DNA from: Lepidurus packardi
Lineage: Eukaryota > Arthropoda > Branchiopoda > Notostraca > Triopsidae
NCBI GenBank assembly: GCA_023053545.1
Contig: JAKZAN010000004.1
Location: forward strand, 4,774,001-4,838,000
DNA length: 64,000 nt
Direction of reading: 5' to 3'
Notes under the pieces: model-generated
Databases searched by the model: none
Told to the model about the DNA's origin: nothing
The model's input: only the letters and a program-made list of their open reading frames with translations
Translations under genes and position numbers: made by a program
Part shown: positions 49,001 through 61,000 of the stretch, piece by piece
Layout: every line of letters starts with the position of its first letter
Numbering within the stretch: the stretch's first letter is position 1

Positions 49001-52000
49001 CCGGTATCCACCATCGACTTGTACTTCTACCAGCGATTGTGCATCGTCCATGGTTTGTAGTGAAGGAAGATGTACTCCATCCTGTTCTAAGTAAATCCAG
49101 CTCACTTGTCCTAAAACCCTAAGTTACTAGCTAATTCTGTTCTCCTCTACAGTGATCAAGGTTGCCTGCTGGGCGAAGCTTGCGTCAAACAGGTTTGTAG
49201 AGAGGTTTGCAACTCGGACAGCAGCTGTCCATCCGGACATATCTGTAAGGATCGAGCTTGTACCTTAGGCTGCAGGAGTGACTCAACTTGTCCTTCCAAC
49301 ATGGCCTGCGTTAACAACCAATGCAAAGGTAACCCAGCTTTTGTACTATTAGGGTATCGTGAATCTTTTAGTCAAACCATTGGCTTTTCCTACTAGATCC
49401 TTGCACCGAAAACGCTTGCGGTAAATGCGCCAAATGTGATGTGGTTAATCATCGCTCGCAGTGCAGCTGCCCAGCGGATTCCGTCGGCGATCCCAAAGTC
49501 TCTTGCTCGGCGATTGCTTTGCGGTGTACTGACGCTTCCCCCTGTCCGGGTGGTTATAACTGTGAAAACGGGTACTGCGTCAAAACTTGTTCCAACACTG
49601 CTCCCAACTGTGGTTGCGGAGAAGTTTGCCAGAATTCTCGTTGCAAAGCCAAATGCTCGAGCGACAGCAGCTGTGGGCAAGGACAACTCTGCCGTCTTGG
49701 AGTGTGCACGGCCGGATGCAGGAGCAATGGCGATTGCCCCTATGAACAGTCTTGCATTAACGGAAAATGCAGTAACCCTTGCACTTCCCCTAACGTTTGC
49801 GGTAAAAATGCCCAGGTAAGAAAAAAAGGCATAGCTCCGTCAAAATGATCTTGGTATTTAATTTGTACATTCTATATTTAACTATTTTTTCAGTTTTCGC
49901 TTTTTGCCGCTTTTATTTTTACATTTAACTATTTTTTCAGTGTCGAGTTTCGGAACATCGCTCTGTCTGCCTCTGCCCGAACGGGTACCAGGGCGAACCC
50001 AAAACGGAGTGTAGACCGGTCGAGTGTCAAGTAGACGTTGACTGCGACATGGACAAAAGCTGTCGTAACCAACAGTGCGTCAACCCTTGCCAGGGTGCTT
50101 GTGGTACTGACGCTCAGTGTCGCGTTCTCCAACACAAAGCGCAGTGTCTTTGTCCTCCAGGTTACGTTGGGAATCCACAGATTGAGTGCAAACAAGGTAA
50201 GTGACTGACCCGCTTGCCGCTTTTGGTGTTGGCTTTAACAATCTGTTCGTAAAACCTTACGTGTTTACTTACTGTACGCTAACCGTACGTGTTACACGCT
50301 ACTTTATGTATAGACGTAGATGAATGTCTCCGTAACCCTTGTGGCAACAACGCCATTTGTAAAGACCTACCAGGGTCCTTTACCTGCACTTGTGAAGACG
50401 GTTGCGTTGGCGATCCTTACGCTGGATGTATGTGTACCAGTCCCCAAAGAGACCCTTGTCAAGGTGCTCGTTGTGGAATTAACGCTTTGTGTCGCGCTGA
50501 AAATGACCGTGCAAAGTGTTTCTGTCCAGATAACTACCCCGTGGGCAACCCTGACGTCGAATGTAGGAGTTCTCCCCTCTTTTTAACACGCTGATCCTGA
50601 CGAGTTTAATTTTAGGTACCATTGAACGTAGTCCAGATTGCCGCACAAGCGGGTGCGGTGAAGGAGCACGCTGTGTTATCGAAGGCTCGATTTATGTGTG
50701 CAAGTGTCCTCCAGGACTTCGCGGTGATCCGGAAGTTCGCTGCAGCACCACAGGTAAGGCTTTGGGCGTTTGTTTAGTTAAGTCGAACCCCTTCCTCCGC
50801 GTACGGGATGGGTGTAGCAGCATGTGGCCCTTTAGGTGTAGACTTTCTCGTAGAGCCTGTAATTTCGTAGGGGGTATAAATTCTGCTTTCGTAGGGGGTT
50901 CATTTCTGGGTAGTTAGCGTATCTTTCGTGGAGCATGAGAGACACGTGGGGTACCGGGCATGATCCCAGGAAGAATAACCCAGAAAGCTGAGGTCGCTTC
51001 CAGACGATCTACTTGTTAAATAGAATTTCATTGGCGTGATATTCTTTGAGCCTTCCGGAGTTGGAAAAAAATAGCTTGTTATCTTGGGAATGACCGGAAG
51101 GCTGAAAATTTGAGACTTCACGCAGCATCGTATTCCGACCGATGTGTTAAGAGTTTCGTTCTGTTTTACTGATACGATATATTTCTTTTCTTTTCCTTTT
51201 TCTTCCCTTCGCTGTCCGTTATCTCCGACTCTTGTTATTTCGATGGGCTGCTGCACTTGCTCTACCCCTTCCTATATTTGCAATTCTCGTCCTTTACCAG
51301 ACCGGCAGTGCACCACTGATCATGACTGCCCTCTCACACTGGCTTGTTACAACGGACAATGTGGAGACCCTTGTGGTGTTCGTGGCTCGTGTGGTGAAAA
51401 CGCCATTTGCGTCGCCGTGCTCCATAAGCCACGCTGCACTTGTCCCAATTGCTACGTCGGTCGCGCCACCGAACTCTGTGTCCCGGATCCCAACTGCGGA
51501 TCCACTACCGCCCAACCCCCCATTACCTTTCAAACCGTGACACCACGACCACCGCGTCCCAGTATTCCAGGTACGCCCAGTGCCAACATTGGCTGCATCA
51601 CGGACAGCCAATGTCCCGTTACCTTGGCCTGTAACACCGCGGCGGGCGCGTGTCAAGACCCGTGTGTGTTCAAGGGCCTGGTCTGTGATTCCAACAAGCG
51701 GTGCGAAGTCCGGCGGCGCAAACCGTCTTGCGTTTGCAAGTACGGATTCATTATCAGCGCCTCTGGTGATCTAACCTGTGGCCCGAACCCTATTGAATGT
51801 CGATCCGACGACGAATGCGCGTCACATTTAGCATGCCAGAACGGGAAATGCTTAAATCCCTGCACAATCGGAAATCCTTGCCCCGCCAACAAAACATGTT
51901 CGGTACTGGACCACAAGGTCACTTGTATCTGCACCGAACATTGTAATCCCTCGGTGTCCATTTGCTTGCGCGACCGCGGCTGTCCTTCGAACTTGGCTTG

Positions 52001-55000
52001 CATTGGATATCAATGCCGTAATCCGTGCGACAATCACACTTGTCCAGACAACAGGCCTTGTTATGTCGAAGACCATAAACCTGTGTGTAAATTCTGCCCG
52101 CCTGGCTTCTCCGTGGATCAGCAGTATGGCTGCATTAAAGGTAAAAAAAAGAAACGAAAAAAATGACTGCGACGATGGCCGCACTAATGCAGCTGCCGCT
52201 TGGCTTTGACGTGTCCGCCCCGGTATACACGAAGGGCGGACCGTTCGCCTCCTGCTTTATTACTGTGGGGATCTTTCCCGATGTTTTGTACCTCTCACAG
52301 TTCATTTCTCAAACTTCTTTTACACTTCTACTGACTGGTGAGTAAAACAATCCTCGCACCCGAGTTTTACCTCCACCATAAAACTATTTTTTATCCTTAA
52401 AATTTATGACGGTTGGAATAGTCGTTTTACTGACAAAATATTGTTGCATGCTTAGCTTCTGGGTTAAAAACAACACAAAGGGACTGCGAGTGGTGCTTTT
52501 GTACCTATTAGGCTGTTGTATGTTGCATGTACTTTTGATCGCATGGCTTTGAGCTTTGTTGTACGTTTAGTACGACATCCTAAGGTGTATCGTCGACCCG
52601 CTGTTATAGGAACATTTCTTTACAGTTATCGGATGCCGAAGCAACACAGACTGTCCCGCTAGTCAAGCCTGTATCAACGAAAAATGCCAAAATCCTTGCG
52701 AAGTCAATAGCCCATGTCTGGAAGACAACAAGTGCGAAGTTCGTGACCACCAACCTGTGTGCTCTAAAGGTAGAAACTCTAACTTTACTGCCTTCCTGGT
52801 GTATTTCCCTAACCGAAACTTATGTTTTCAGTGTGCACTTGCGAAACTGAGCGTGACTGTCCACCTTTATCCACCTGTGATGGCTGCAATTGCAAAGGTT
52901 TGCATATTTCAGACAACAAAAGTTATACTGATATTTAACAAATATTTCAGGACCAGTGGAACCTGTTGTTGCTCAATGCGACCCTTCGTGTGAAACTGGA
53001 ACATTCTGCGACCAAGATACCTTGAGTTGCCTTCCAATCAGTAAGTCCCTGTTTTATTTTTTCCTCGTTGTTCAACGCAGAGCAAATGTTTATTCAAACC
53101 TTTAAGTCAGACATTGGAGAAGAACTCAACTTAATTCGTTATTGTATTTGTCTTGCTCACTTTAATCGCTCGTTGTGATTCAGGAAGCTTGTTTTAGTGG
53201 TTGTAGTTTTTGAATGGACACGTATAGTTTACGTGATCTAACCATTGAATGTTGTTATGTCTCACTAATAATTGGCATCATGTGTGTTATGAAAGTAGTT
53301 CGTCATTAACCGTATTTACTTGTTATGTTGCACAGCACCTCCGGCCACCCTTTCTACCACACCCTTCTCTCCCTTATCCCCTGTAACTGGTACACCCAGC
53401 TTTGGCCCGGGACCTACCCTGGTAGGTGTTTCGGTTTCTACCACTCTTTTTCCTCCATCAGAAGTTTTTACCCAAAGGCCACCTGTAGGCCCACCTTCTA
53501 CTGGCCCTTCTTTAGGTCCTACCGGCACTCCTTCGCCGCCTTTCGTCATTCCTATTCAAACCCCTTCTGTCAGCCGTCCTGACGAAGTTGTTACCGAAAC
53601 TCAGTCACCAATTCCGCCTTTCGTAACAACTCCGGGAACCTTGATTCCAGTCACGGTTGAGCCTCCTATCTCTTTCCCCGGCCTTCCGCCGTCTCCCGTA
53701 GATGGATCGCCTTCGGGTAGTACTCCAAGTTTCCCAGTACACGTTACGTCTGAAATTCCTTCTCCAGGAGAAATTACTCATAAACCTTCTGTTTCGATCC
53801 CACCGAATCCCCCAACACCTTCTCCGTCAGCACAAATTACCGATCCTACTGTTCAACCAGGTGGTAGTGTACGACCTTTGGTTACGACGCCGCCGTCAGT
53901 GGTTGTCACGGATTCTGGAATCACTAACCTTCCCACGCAATCCGTTCCGCCTTCTTTGCCATCATCTGTCGTTACATTACCTTCAGTTGCAGATACTTCG
54001 AGCTCGCCACAGCCACCAATTACCCAGCATACTTCGTTTGGGACAGAGACACCAGTTCATGTTTCTGGGCAGCCACATGTGACATCAAAACCAAGTATCC
54101 CCATCTCTGTTTCAACACCTGGAAGCCTTGTTTCCCATCGTCCCGACGGTTCAACCCCAACTCGGCCGTCTCCCATTGGCTCAAGCACGCCATCGTTTGT
54201 TACACAGGCGATATTCGCAACCGAAGATACTCCAATTTCCAGTATACCTGGAACAGTTTCATCCACGTGGCCACCATCTATTCCTTCATCACCCGATTAT
54301 AATACAAATCCGCCACCACGCCCCACAGTTGGGATCCCATCGCAGTCTCCGGGAATATCGATTATTAGCGTGAACCCCGAACCTACTACCTATAGTCCTC
54401 CCGTTACAAGTCCGACAGGTTTTCCTTCTAGTGTTGGAACTCGGCCTCCTCAAACAGAAACTCCAACACTAAGACCTCCGGCAGTGACTGCTGGAACACA
54501 ACCTCCGATCCAAACAGGTCCAAGCATAGTAACAGTGGAAGTTACTACTTCTAAGCAGCCTCCAGTCACAAACCCACCGGCATTACCAACAGCACCTGTT
54601 GTTTCACGGCCTGATCATGAAATAGACACAGATAAACCTTATCCGTTCACTTCTACTCTTCCATCGACTGTGACTGGTCCAAATGTTGTTATACAAGAGA
54701 CGCCACAGAGTAGCAGTACAAGCAGACCTGGGGGATCCACTCCGCCTACGCTAGTAGCAACTTCTCCAGACTACAACACAAGACCGCCACCACAACCCAC
54801 AGCAGTGGCTCCAACACAATCTCCAGGGCTTTCAGTTATTGCTGTCAGTCCCGAAGTTACTACCTATGACACTTCCTTTACAAATCGACCAATTTTACCA
54901 CCTGGTGTTTCAACTATTCCGCCATTGGCAGAAATACCTCGACCACGACCACCGGATGCAACCCCCGGAACGGGGCCATCAATATTTACGACTGGTCCGA

Positions 55001-58000
55001 GCGTTGTAACGGTAGAGTCTACTACCTCGTCACAACCTACAATTCCAAGTCAACCATCATTGCCAACGCCGCCAGCGTTTTTGCCACCAGGAACTGAAGT
55101 GGTAACAGGTCCTCCAACCCCAGTCGGTTCAACTCATTCCTCGTTCGTGACTGAGCCTAGTGTCGTTGATGTTGATGAAACGACACCAGGTAGCACTTAT
55201 AGGCCAGACAGGCCATCTCTTCCACCATCAATTCTGAGCTCTCATCCTGATCATAGTACCCAGCGGCCTCCACAACCCACAGCTGGGTATCCTACACAGT
55301 CTCCAGGTCTTCCGGTTGCTGTTGTTAATCCTGATGACACTACATATAAACCGGTGGTTACTAATCCCCCTGTTTTACCCGCCGGTGTCGGAACACTTCC
55401 ACCCGAGGCAGTAACACCATCACCAAGACCACCGGCTATTTCTTCAGGTACACAGCCTCCAACGATTACAACAGGACCGAGCGTAGTAGCAGGAGAAACA
55501 ACTACCTCAAAACGGCCACCAATTACAAACCCACCAGTATTCCCAACAGAGCCTGTTGTTTCGCAGCCCGTAGTGGAATTCAGTACAGGACTACCCCTGC
55601 GGCCAATAGGAGAATCTTCTTCGCAACCTCCCAGGCCTTCGGGTGTTGTCATCCATACAGATCCTACTACCAATAGACCCATGGAAAGCACTCGACCCAA
55701 TTTGCCATCTGCGGTGGGGACTTCTTCACCTCAAGCAGAAATCACGCCAGACCTTCCGCAGCCAACATCAGGTACGAGACCACAGGCACCAGTAACGGCT
55801 CCTAGTGTTGTAGGAATTTCTGAAACACCAATCACTGAACGACCAACGCCTGGAAATCTTCCCATCCCTGGAATGTCGCCAGAGCAGCCGAACGTAGACT
55901 TAGTAAACTTTCCCCGCCCTCCTCTTGTAGCTTCAACGCAGATACCCAGTTTGACCACCGAACCTAATATCGTAGAAAACCAAGTAGTAATCGCTACTAG
56001 TACGAGCAGACCTGGTATTCCTACTCACCCTCCTGGCGTTCCAACATCAAAGCCAGAATACACTATGAGGCCGTCACCACAACCTGTGGAAGGCAGTTCA
56101 ACACAACCTACACGGCCGCAGGCTGTCGTCGTAAATCCGGGAACCACTACCTACTTACCACCACTGACTCCGCGTCCTACCTTACCTGTCGGCGTTACTA
56201 CTTTTGCTCCCCAAGCTGAATTACAAACGGGTCGTCCTACTGCTACCGAAGGATCTAGACCGCCGCCTTTCTCTACGGAGGCGAGTGTAGTTTTTACGCA
56301 TGAGCCTCCGGGTTCAAGTACTGGCTCTCCATCTCGGCCATCGCTACCGCCTATGATCACACCAGAAACACCCGACTACACTATGAGACCATCACCACAA
56401 CCTACTGGAGTCCCCACAACTCCGCCCTCAATGCAGCCAATGGTTGTCGACCAGCAAACTACCACTTATCAACCCATTGACAACGTTCGCCCTCAAAATC
56501 CTCAAGGACCAGCTACGTCAGCTCCTGTTGCTGAAATACCAACAGATCGCCCAATGTCCCCGGTAACTTCCACTCTGAGGCCTCCGGGTCCCACAAGTGC
56601 CAGCGTAGTTGACGTGTCAGAAACTCCAGCTCCTCAAACGGCAGTCACGCACCACCCTACAATGCCGCCCACTTCTTACCCGGAGACACCTCAGCTCGGA
56701 GTTTCGACTCCAACTGGACCTCCACCTATGGTTCCAAGTCATCCACCCTCTTCCTCTACCCAAGCTAGCGTTTCAGAAACACAATCAACTCCCGGCTCCG
56801 TACCTAATGGGGCTACCAGGCCTACAATGCCTCCGGCAGTTCCTACCTTTCCCCCTGATACTATCATAGGATCATCACCACGTCCGACGGGTCTGCCAGC
56901 AACGGCACCCACTAGTCAACCTGTCGTTGGTGTGGCCGAAGAATCTTCCTCTTACAGACCCTCTCCTAGTACTTCTCCCGCTTTGCCACCATCTGTGACA
57001 ACTTCTAGGCCTGAAGTTGAAATGCCCTCCTCCGTTCGCCCACCTCCTTTAACACCGGGAACGCAACCCCCTTCATTTGTCACTCAGCCGGCTGTAGTTG
57101 ACACGCAGGAGCTCTCTACTAATAGACCTGAAACTGTGAGGCCACCGGCTTTACCTACAGGTCCTATTGCTTTGCAGCCAGACATTGAAACTTCAAGTAG
57201 GCCTCTCCCCATTACATCCAGCACTCCTCCCCAGTTCAGTACAGAACCAAACGTTCTCGTAACACAGGGGAGACCGCCTGCTCCTAGCAGCACGAACCGT
57301 CCGCCCATGCCTTCAGCAGTACCCACTTCCCCTCCTGGAATTGTACATATACCTGGGCCTCCGTCTCCTACTGCTTCTCCGCCAGTTCGCCCTCCCCCTC
57401 AGTCAGTCATTGCTGTGACAGATAGTACTCCCTCTAGGCCTCTAGGTCCACAGTCCACCAGACCCACTGTGCCACCTTCAGCTAGCCCCTTGGCTCCTGT
57501 AGCAGAAATGAGTCAACCGTCTGTAGCACCGATCGTCGGGTCGCCTTCTGCACCCGGCGGATCGCCTGGCATGCAGGTTGTGGCTGAAAGCACGACCTTT
57601 CCGCCTTTTCCGGCTACTCAACCGCCGCCGTTATCGCAAGTAACGAACCATCCTCCTCAAATTGAATTCCCTGGGCCCTCCCATCCTGATCCCATCACAC
57701 GGCCTCCTTCTGTACAGCTTACTACTGAAACTGTACCTGTGATAGTCGAGGAGCCTGTGACTGGGCGCCCTCCTTTTGTTCCATCAAGTACACGACCTAC
57801 AGGTCCAGTACCTTGGCCTTCTCAGGTAATCTTTCCTTCTATGCCTTCACCTTTTCCTTCTGACCGACCACCTGTGGTCTTCCCGGGCCCAATTGCTACC
57901 TTTCCTCCCCGTTTGGATTGCAGCGAGCATGCCTGTGGTAAGAATGCATATTGCACCATAGCCAACTATAACCCGGTCTGCATCTGTCACCCTGGGTTCA

Positions 58001-61000
58001 CGGGAGACCCTACCGTGGGATGTACACATGGCAAGTAGTATTTCACTTTTGCAGCTCCGCACACCGGAAACAGGAGTGAAAAAAAGACACAGACATGCTT
58101 TTTTACGCTCGCTTTATACGTTTACATTTGGTAGTTATTAACCAAGACGCAACTTAAACTAATACGGTGGAAAAAAGTACAACCAAAACAAACAGATGGA
58201 GGACTTTTGCTGACGGTCAAATGATGGTATACTCTGTCAACTGATAATATTTCTTTTACCAAGGACACTTACCAGGACTCGGTTAACCGCCATGTTTACT
58301 CTGTTAATTGCTCTTACTAGTTACTAAGACCGTATCCTGACAAAAGTGGACATTGCTTAGCTTCAAGGAAAACTTAACCTAATTCTCGGCCCACGTTCTA
58401 ACTTATTTTTTTTTGTTCGTGTTCTGCAGTGAAAATAGGCGAATGCGCAGTCGACAATGACTGTTCCTACGATCGCATGTGCAACCGACTTGAAGCGACT
58501 TGTATTCCCGCCTGTCGAGTGGAAGTTTGTGGTCGGTACGCGTCGTGTAGGGCTGAAGACCATCGTGCCTGGTGTACTTGCATTGAAGGGTACACTGGAA
58601 ACGCTAATATAGAATGCACCCTAAGTAACATCCGTTTTTAATTTGTTCTGAAGACATTTTCAAATATCGAGACTTTTTTAGTGCCGGTAACGAGTCCATC
58701 CGTTTTTGGTGGGTGCGCAACCAGCGGCGAATGTCCCTCCGATCAGGCTTGCATCAACGGCCGATGCGCAGATCCTTGTCAGTGTGGAATCGGCGCTATT
58801 TGCCAGGTCATCAACCATTCCCCAGTTTGCAAATGCCCCAGCAACCACGTCGGAGATCCGTTTGTCGAATGTAGACGTAAGTTTGACAACTGTCGTCATG
58901 CTATGCAGGTTTTCTTAAAAGAATTATTTAATTTCTAGCTCAACCTACTCGTGATCCTTGTGATTTGTGCGGAGAAGGCGCTTTATGCGAACTCGAGAAC
59001 GGAAACCCGGTTTGCTTCTGTCCGAAAGGAATGACTGGCAATCCATTTTCTAAATGCAGTAAGTTGTGGTTTCTTAACTGGTTAATATAAATATAAATAT
59101 ATAAATAATATAAAATAAATAATATAAATATAATAATATTAAGCATAATGTACCTTTTTTAAATTAGTTCCTGATGGAGAACCATGTAAACCAAACCCGT
59201 GTGGGCCGAATGCTGGCTGTCGCCAAAACAACGGACGACCTCAGTGTTTCTGCTTCCCTGAATTTGAGGGCAATCCTCCATCAGAACCCTGCAGAGAACC
59301 CAGCCACCCTTGTGTTCCTAATCCGTGTGGTCCCAACACACAATGCGCCTCTATCAACAGTGTCGCCAAGTGTACCTGCTTACCTGGCTACGTCGAAAGC
59401 CCGAATACCATCCGAGGTTGTCTACCTGTAGCGCAGACCACTCCGTTGCCACCAGTCACCCGTAAACCCAGCGTTACAAAATGTCTTTGGTTTTCGTAAT
59501 TGATTTTTTCTTTGTTATATTGAAGAACCCGTTGAGATCGAGCTCTGTTTACCTGGACCTTGTGCCCCTAGTGCTATCTGCACCCCAGTTAGCAATAGAG
59601 AAGTTTGTACGTGCCCCGAAGGTTACGAAGGCGATGCGTACTTCGAGTGCAGACGCAAAATACGGGATCCTTGTGTCCCTAACCTATGTGGTACCAACAC
59701 TGAAGTATGATCTTATTTAACAAGATTAATAAGATTAACACGATAATAATTGTATTTCTTTCTTTTTTCTCGCGTTCTTTAGTGTCTAAGAGGACCGGGA
59801 GACAGTGCTACTTGCACATGTTTGCCAGGTTTCCATGGTAATGCCAACTCTTTGCAAGGCTGCCGACCCGAATGTGCCTCTTCTAGTGAGTGCGCGCCGC
59901 AACTATCTTGTATTGCCACGCGCTGCATTGACCCTTGCCCTGGAACTTGCGGAGACCATGCTACCTGCCACGTTACGAACCATATTCCCACTTGCACTTG
60001 TTTAAGAGGGTACAGTGGTAACGCTTACCTTGGTTGCAACTTGGCTCCAGGTATGTTCAAATTATGATTTTCTTTCGAATATTTCCATAAATTAAAAAAT
60101 TTCTTTCTGTTTAGTTGAAGTGGAACGACCAGATATTTCAACATCACGCCCTAGTTGTAGTCCTTCCCCATGTGCCCTTAATGCTGTCTGTTCTCTGTCG
60201 TCTAACGGACCTACCTGTACGTGCATTAGAGGGTACCAGGGTGATCCTTATGGCACTGGCTGTCGACCTCAATGTGTAACAAACAGTGAATGCGCAAGCA
60301 ATCTTGCTTGTTCTGCCAATCGTTGCATCGACCCTTGTCCTGGAACCTGTGGCGATGACGCCGTTTGCACCGTCAGAAACCATTTCCCGGTTTGCAAATG
60401 CCCTGTTGGCTACGAAGGCGATCCGTCACGCTATTGCAACCCTATTAGTAAGTATAACATGATTTCATCGTGCGCTCTCTTCGTTAAAGGGCAATAGACA
60501 AACCAATCGCATGTTGATAGTTTGGTGTTTTTGTATTGTACATATTATTCTAAGAACAACGGAATTTGTTACGTATTTTTCTGAAGAGCCGTTCCCGACT
60601 TATTAGCTTGCGAAATTTTTATATTTTCCCGCCGCGAGAGCTGTGACGTAGTAGTCGAACGAAACATTACAGGCATGGCATGTTCGTGTTCGCGGTCGTT
60701 GTTCCTCTGTGGCTCAAACTGGCGTGGCATTCGACTCCTACGTCACAGGCCCACTTGACCGCCCTGGCCAACGGCAAAATATGCCCCGTTTGAATTTTAG
60801 ACTCCTTATTATCGTAATATCTAGTTTTTGTTTTGGCGGATGATAAAAAGACACGTAGAACTGGAAACTAAACTTTCTACTCCTTTTTCTAAGACAAAAG
60901 TTGTATTTTAGTGGCTATTGCCCTTTTAGACCTACGACTTTTTACTAAAACTACTGGATTTTTTCACAACCCTTAGGAGTGGAACCTTCAACAGCAAGAC

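Larger units (their letters stand above)
41745..53040 (+). other. dpy: dumpy segment 3: long cysteine-rich EGF/DPY-type array
   Basis: Exons 41745-42473, 42560-42855, 42918-43244, 44094-44288, 44356-44743, 44814-45265, 45333-45486, 45594-45856, 45922-46070, 46207-46318, 46405-46601, 46685-47201, 47317-47514, 47572-47710, 47773-47884, 47939-48008, 48068-48123, 48180-48333, 48388-48605, 48689-48776, 48834-48880, 48936-49090, 49153-49328, 49397-49815, 49941-50196, 50314-50562, 50616-50753, 51301-52140, 52626-52769, 52832-52897, 52951-53040. EGF repeats with the DPY-preceding form (PCG-N-A-C, NHKAxCxC, GDP) alternate with many short C-x(4-6)-D-C-P-x(4)-C modules. Several very small exons (47, 56, 70 nt) split single modules, and intron phases 0, 1 and 2 are mixed here. 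The acceptor at 51300 (CTTTACCAG) is the least certain; it gives [13 protein letters not shown] in frame. Exon 51301 carries a short PT-rich hinge ([13 protein letters not shown]) that foreshadows the next segment. The exon 52832-52897 uses a weak donor, GTTTGC. Confidence 0.87.

Noticed and set aside
51144..51300. Extending the dumpy exon at 51301 upstream along the open frame
   Set aside because: The open frame continues, but the CTTTACCAG acceptor joins the preceding phase-1 exon exactly at the module border. The upstream residues do not look like EGF or DPY sequence.
52163..52345. Extra exon in dumpy intron 52141-52625 (frame starting MTATMAALM)
   Set aside because: It has a GTGAGT-like end but no cysteine pattern, and it is not needed for frame: exon 52140 joins 52626 directly in phase.
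53316..58062. Minus-strand frames inside the PTS exon
   Set aside because: Gly/Val-rich shadows of the Pro/Thr/Ser codons; no start context or domain.
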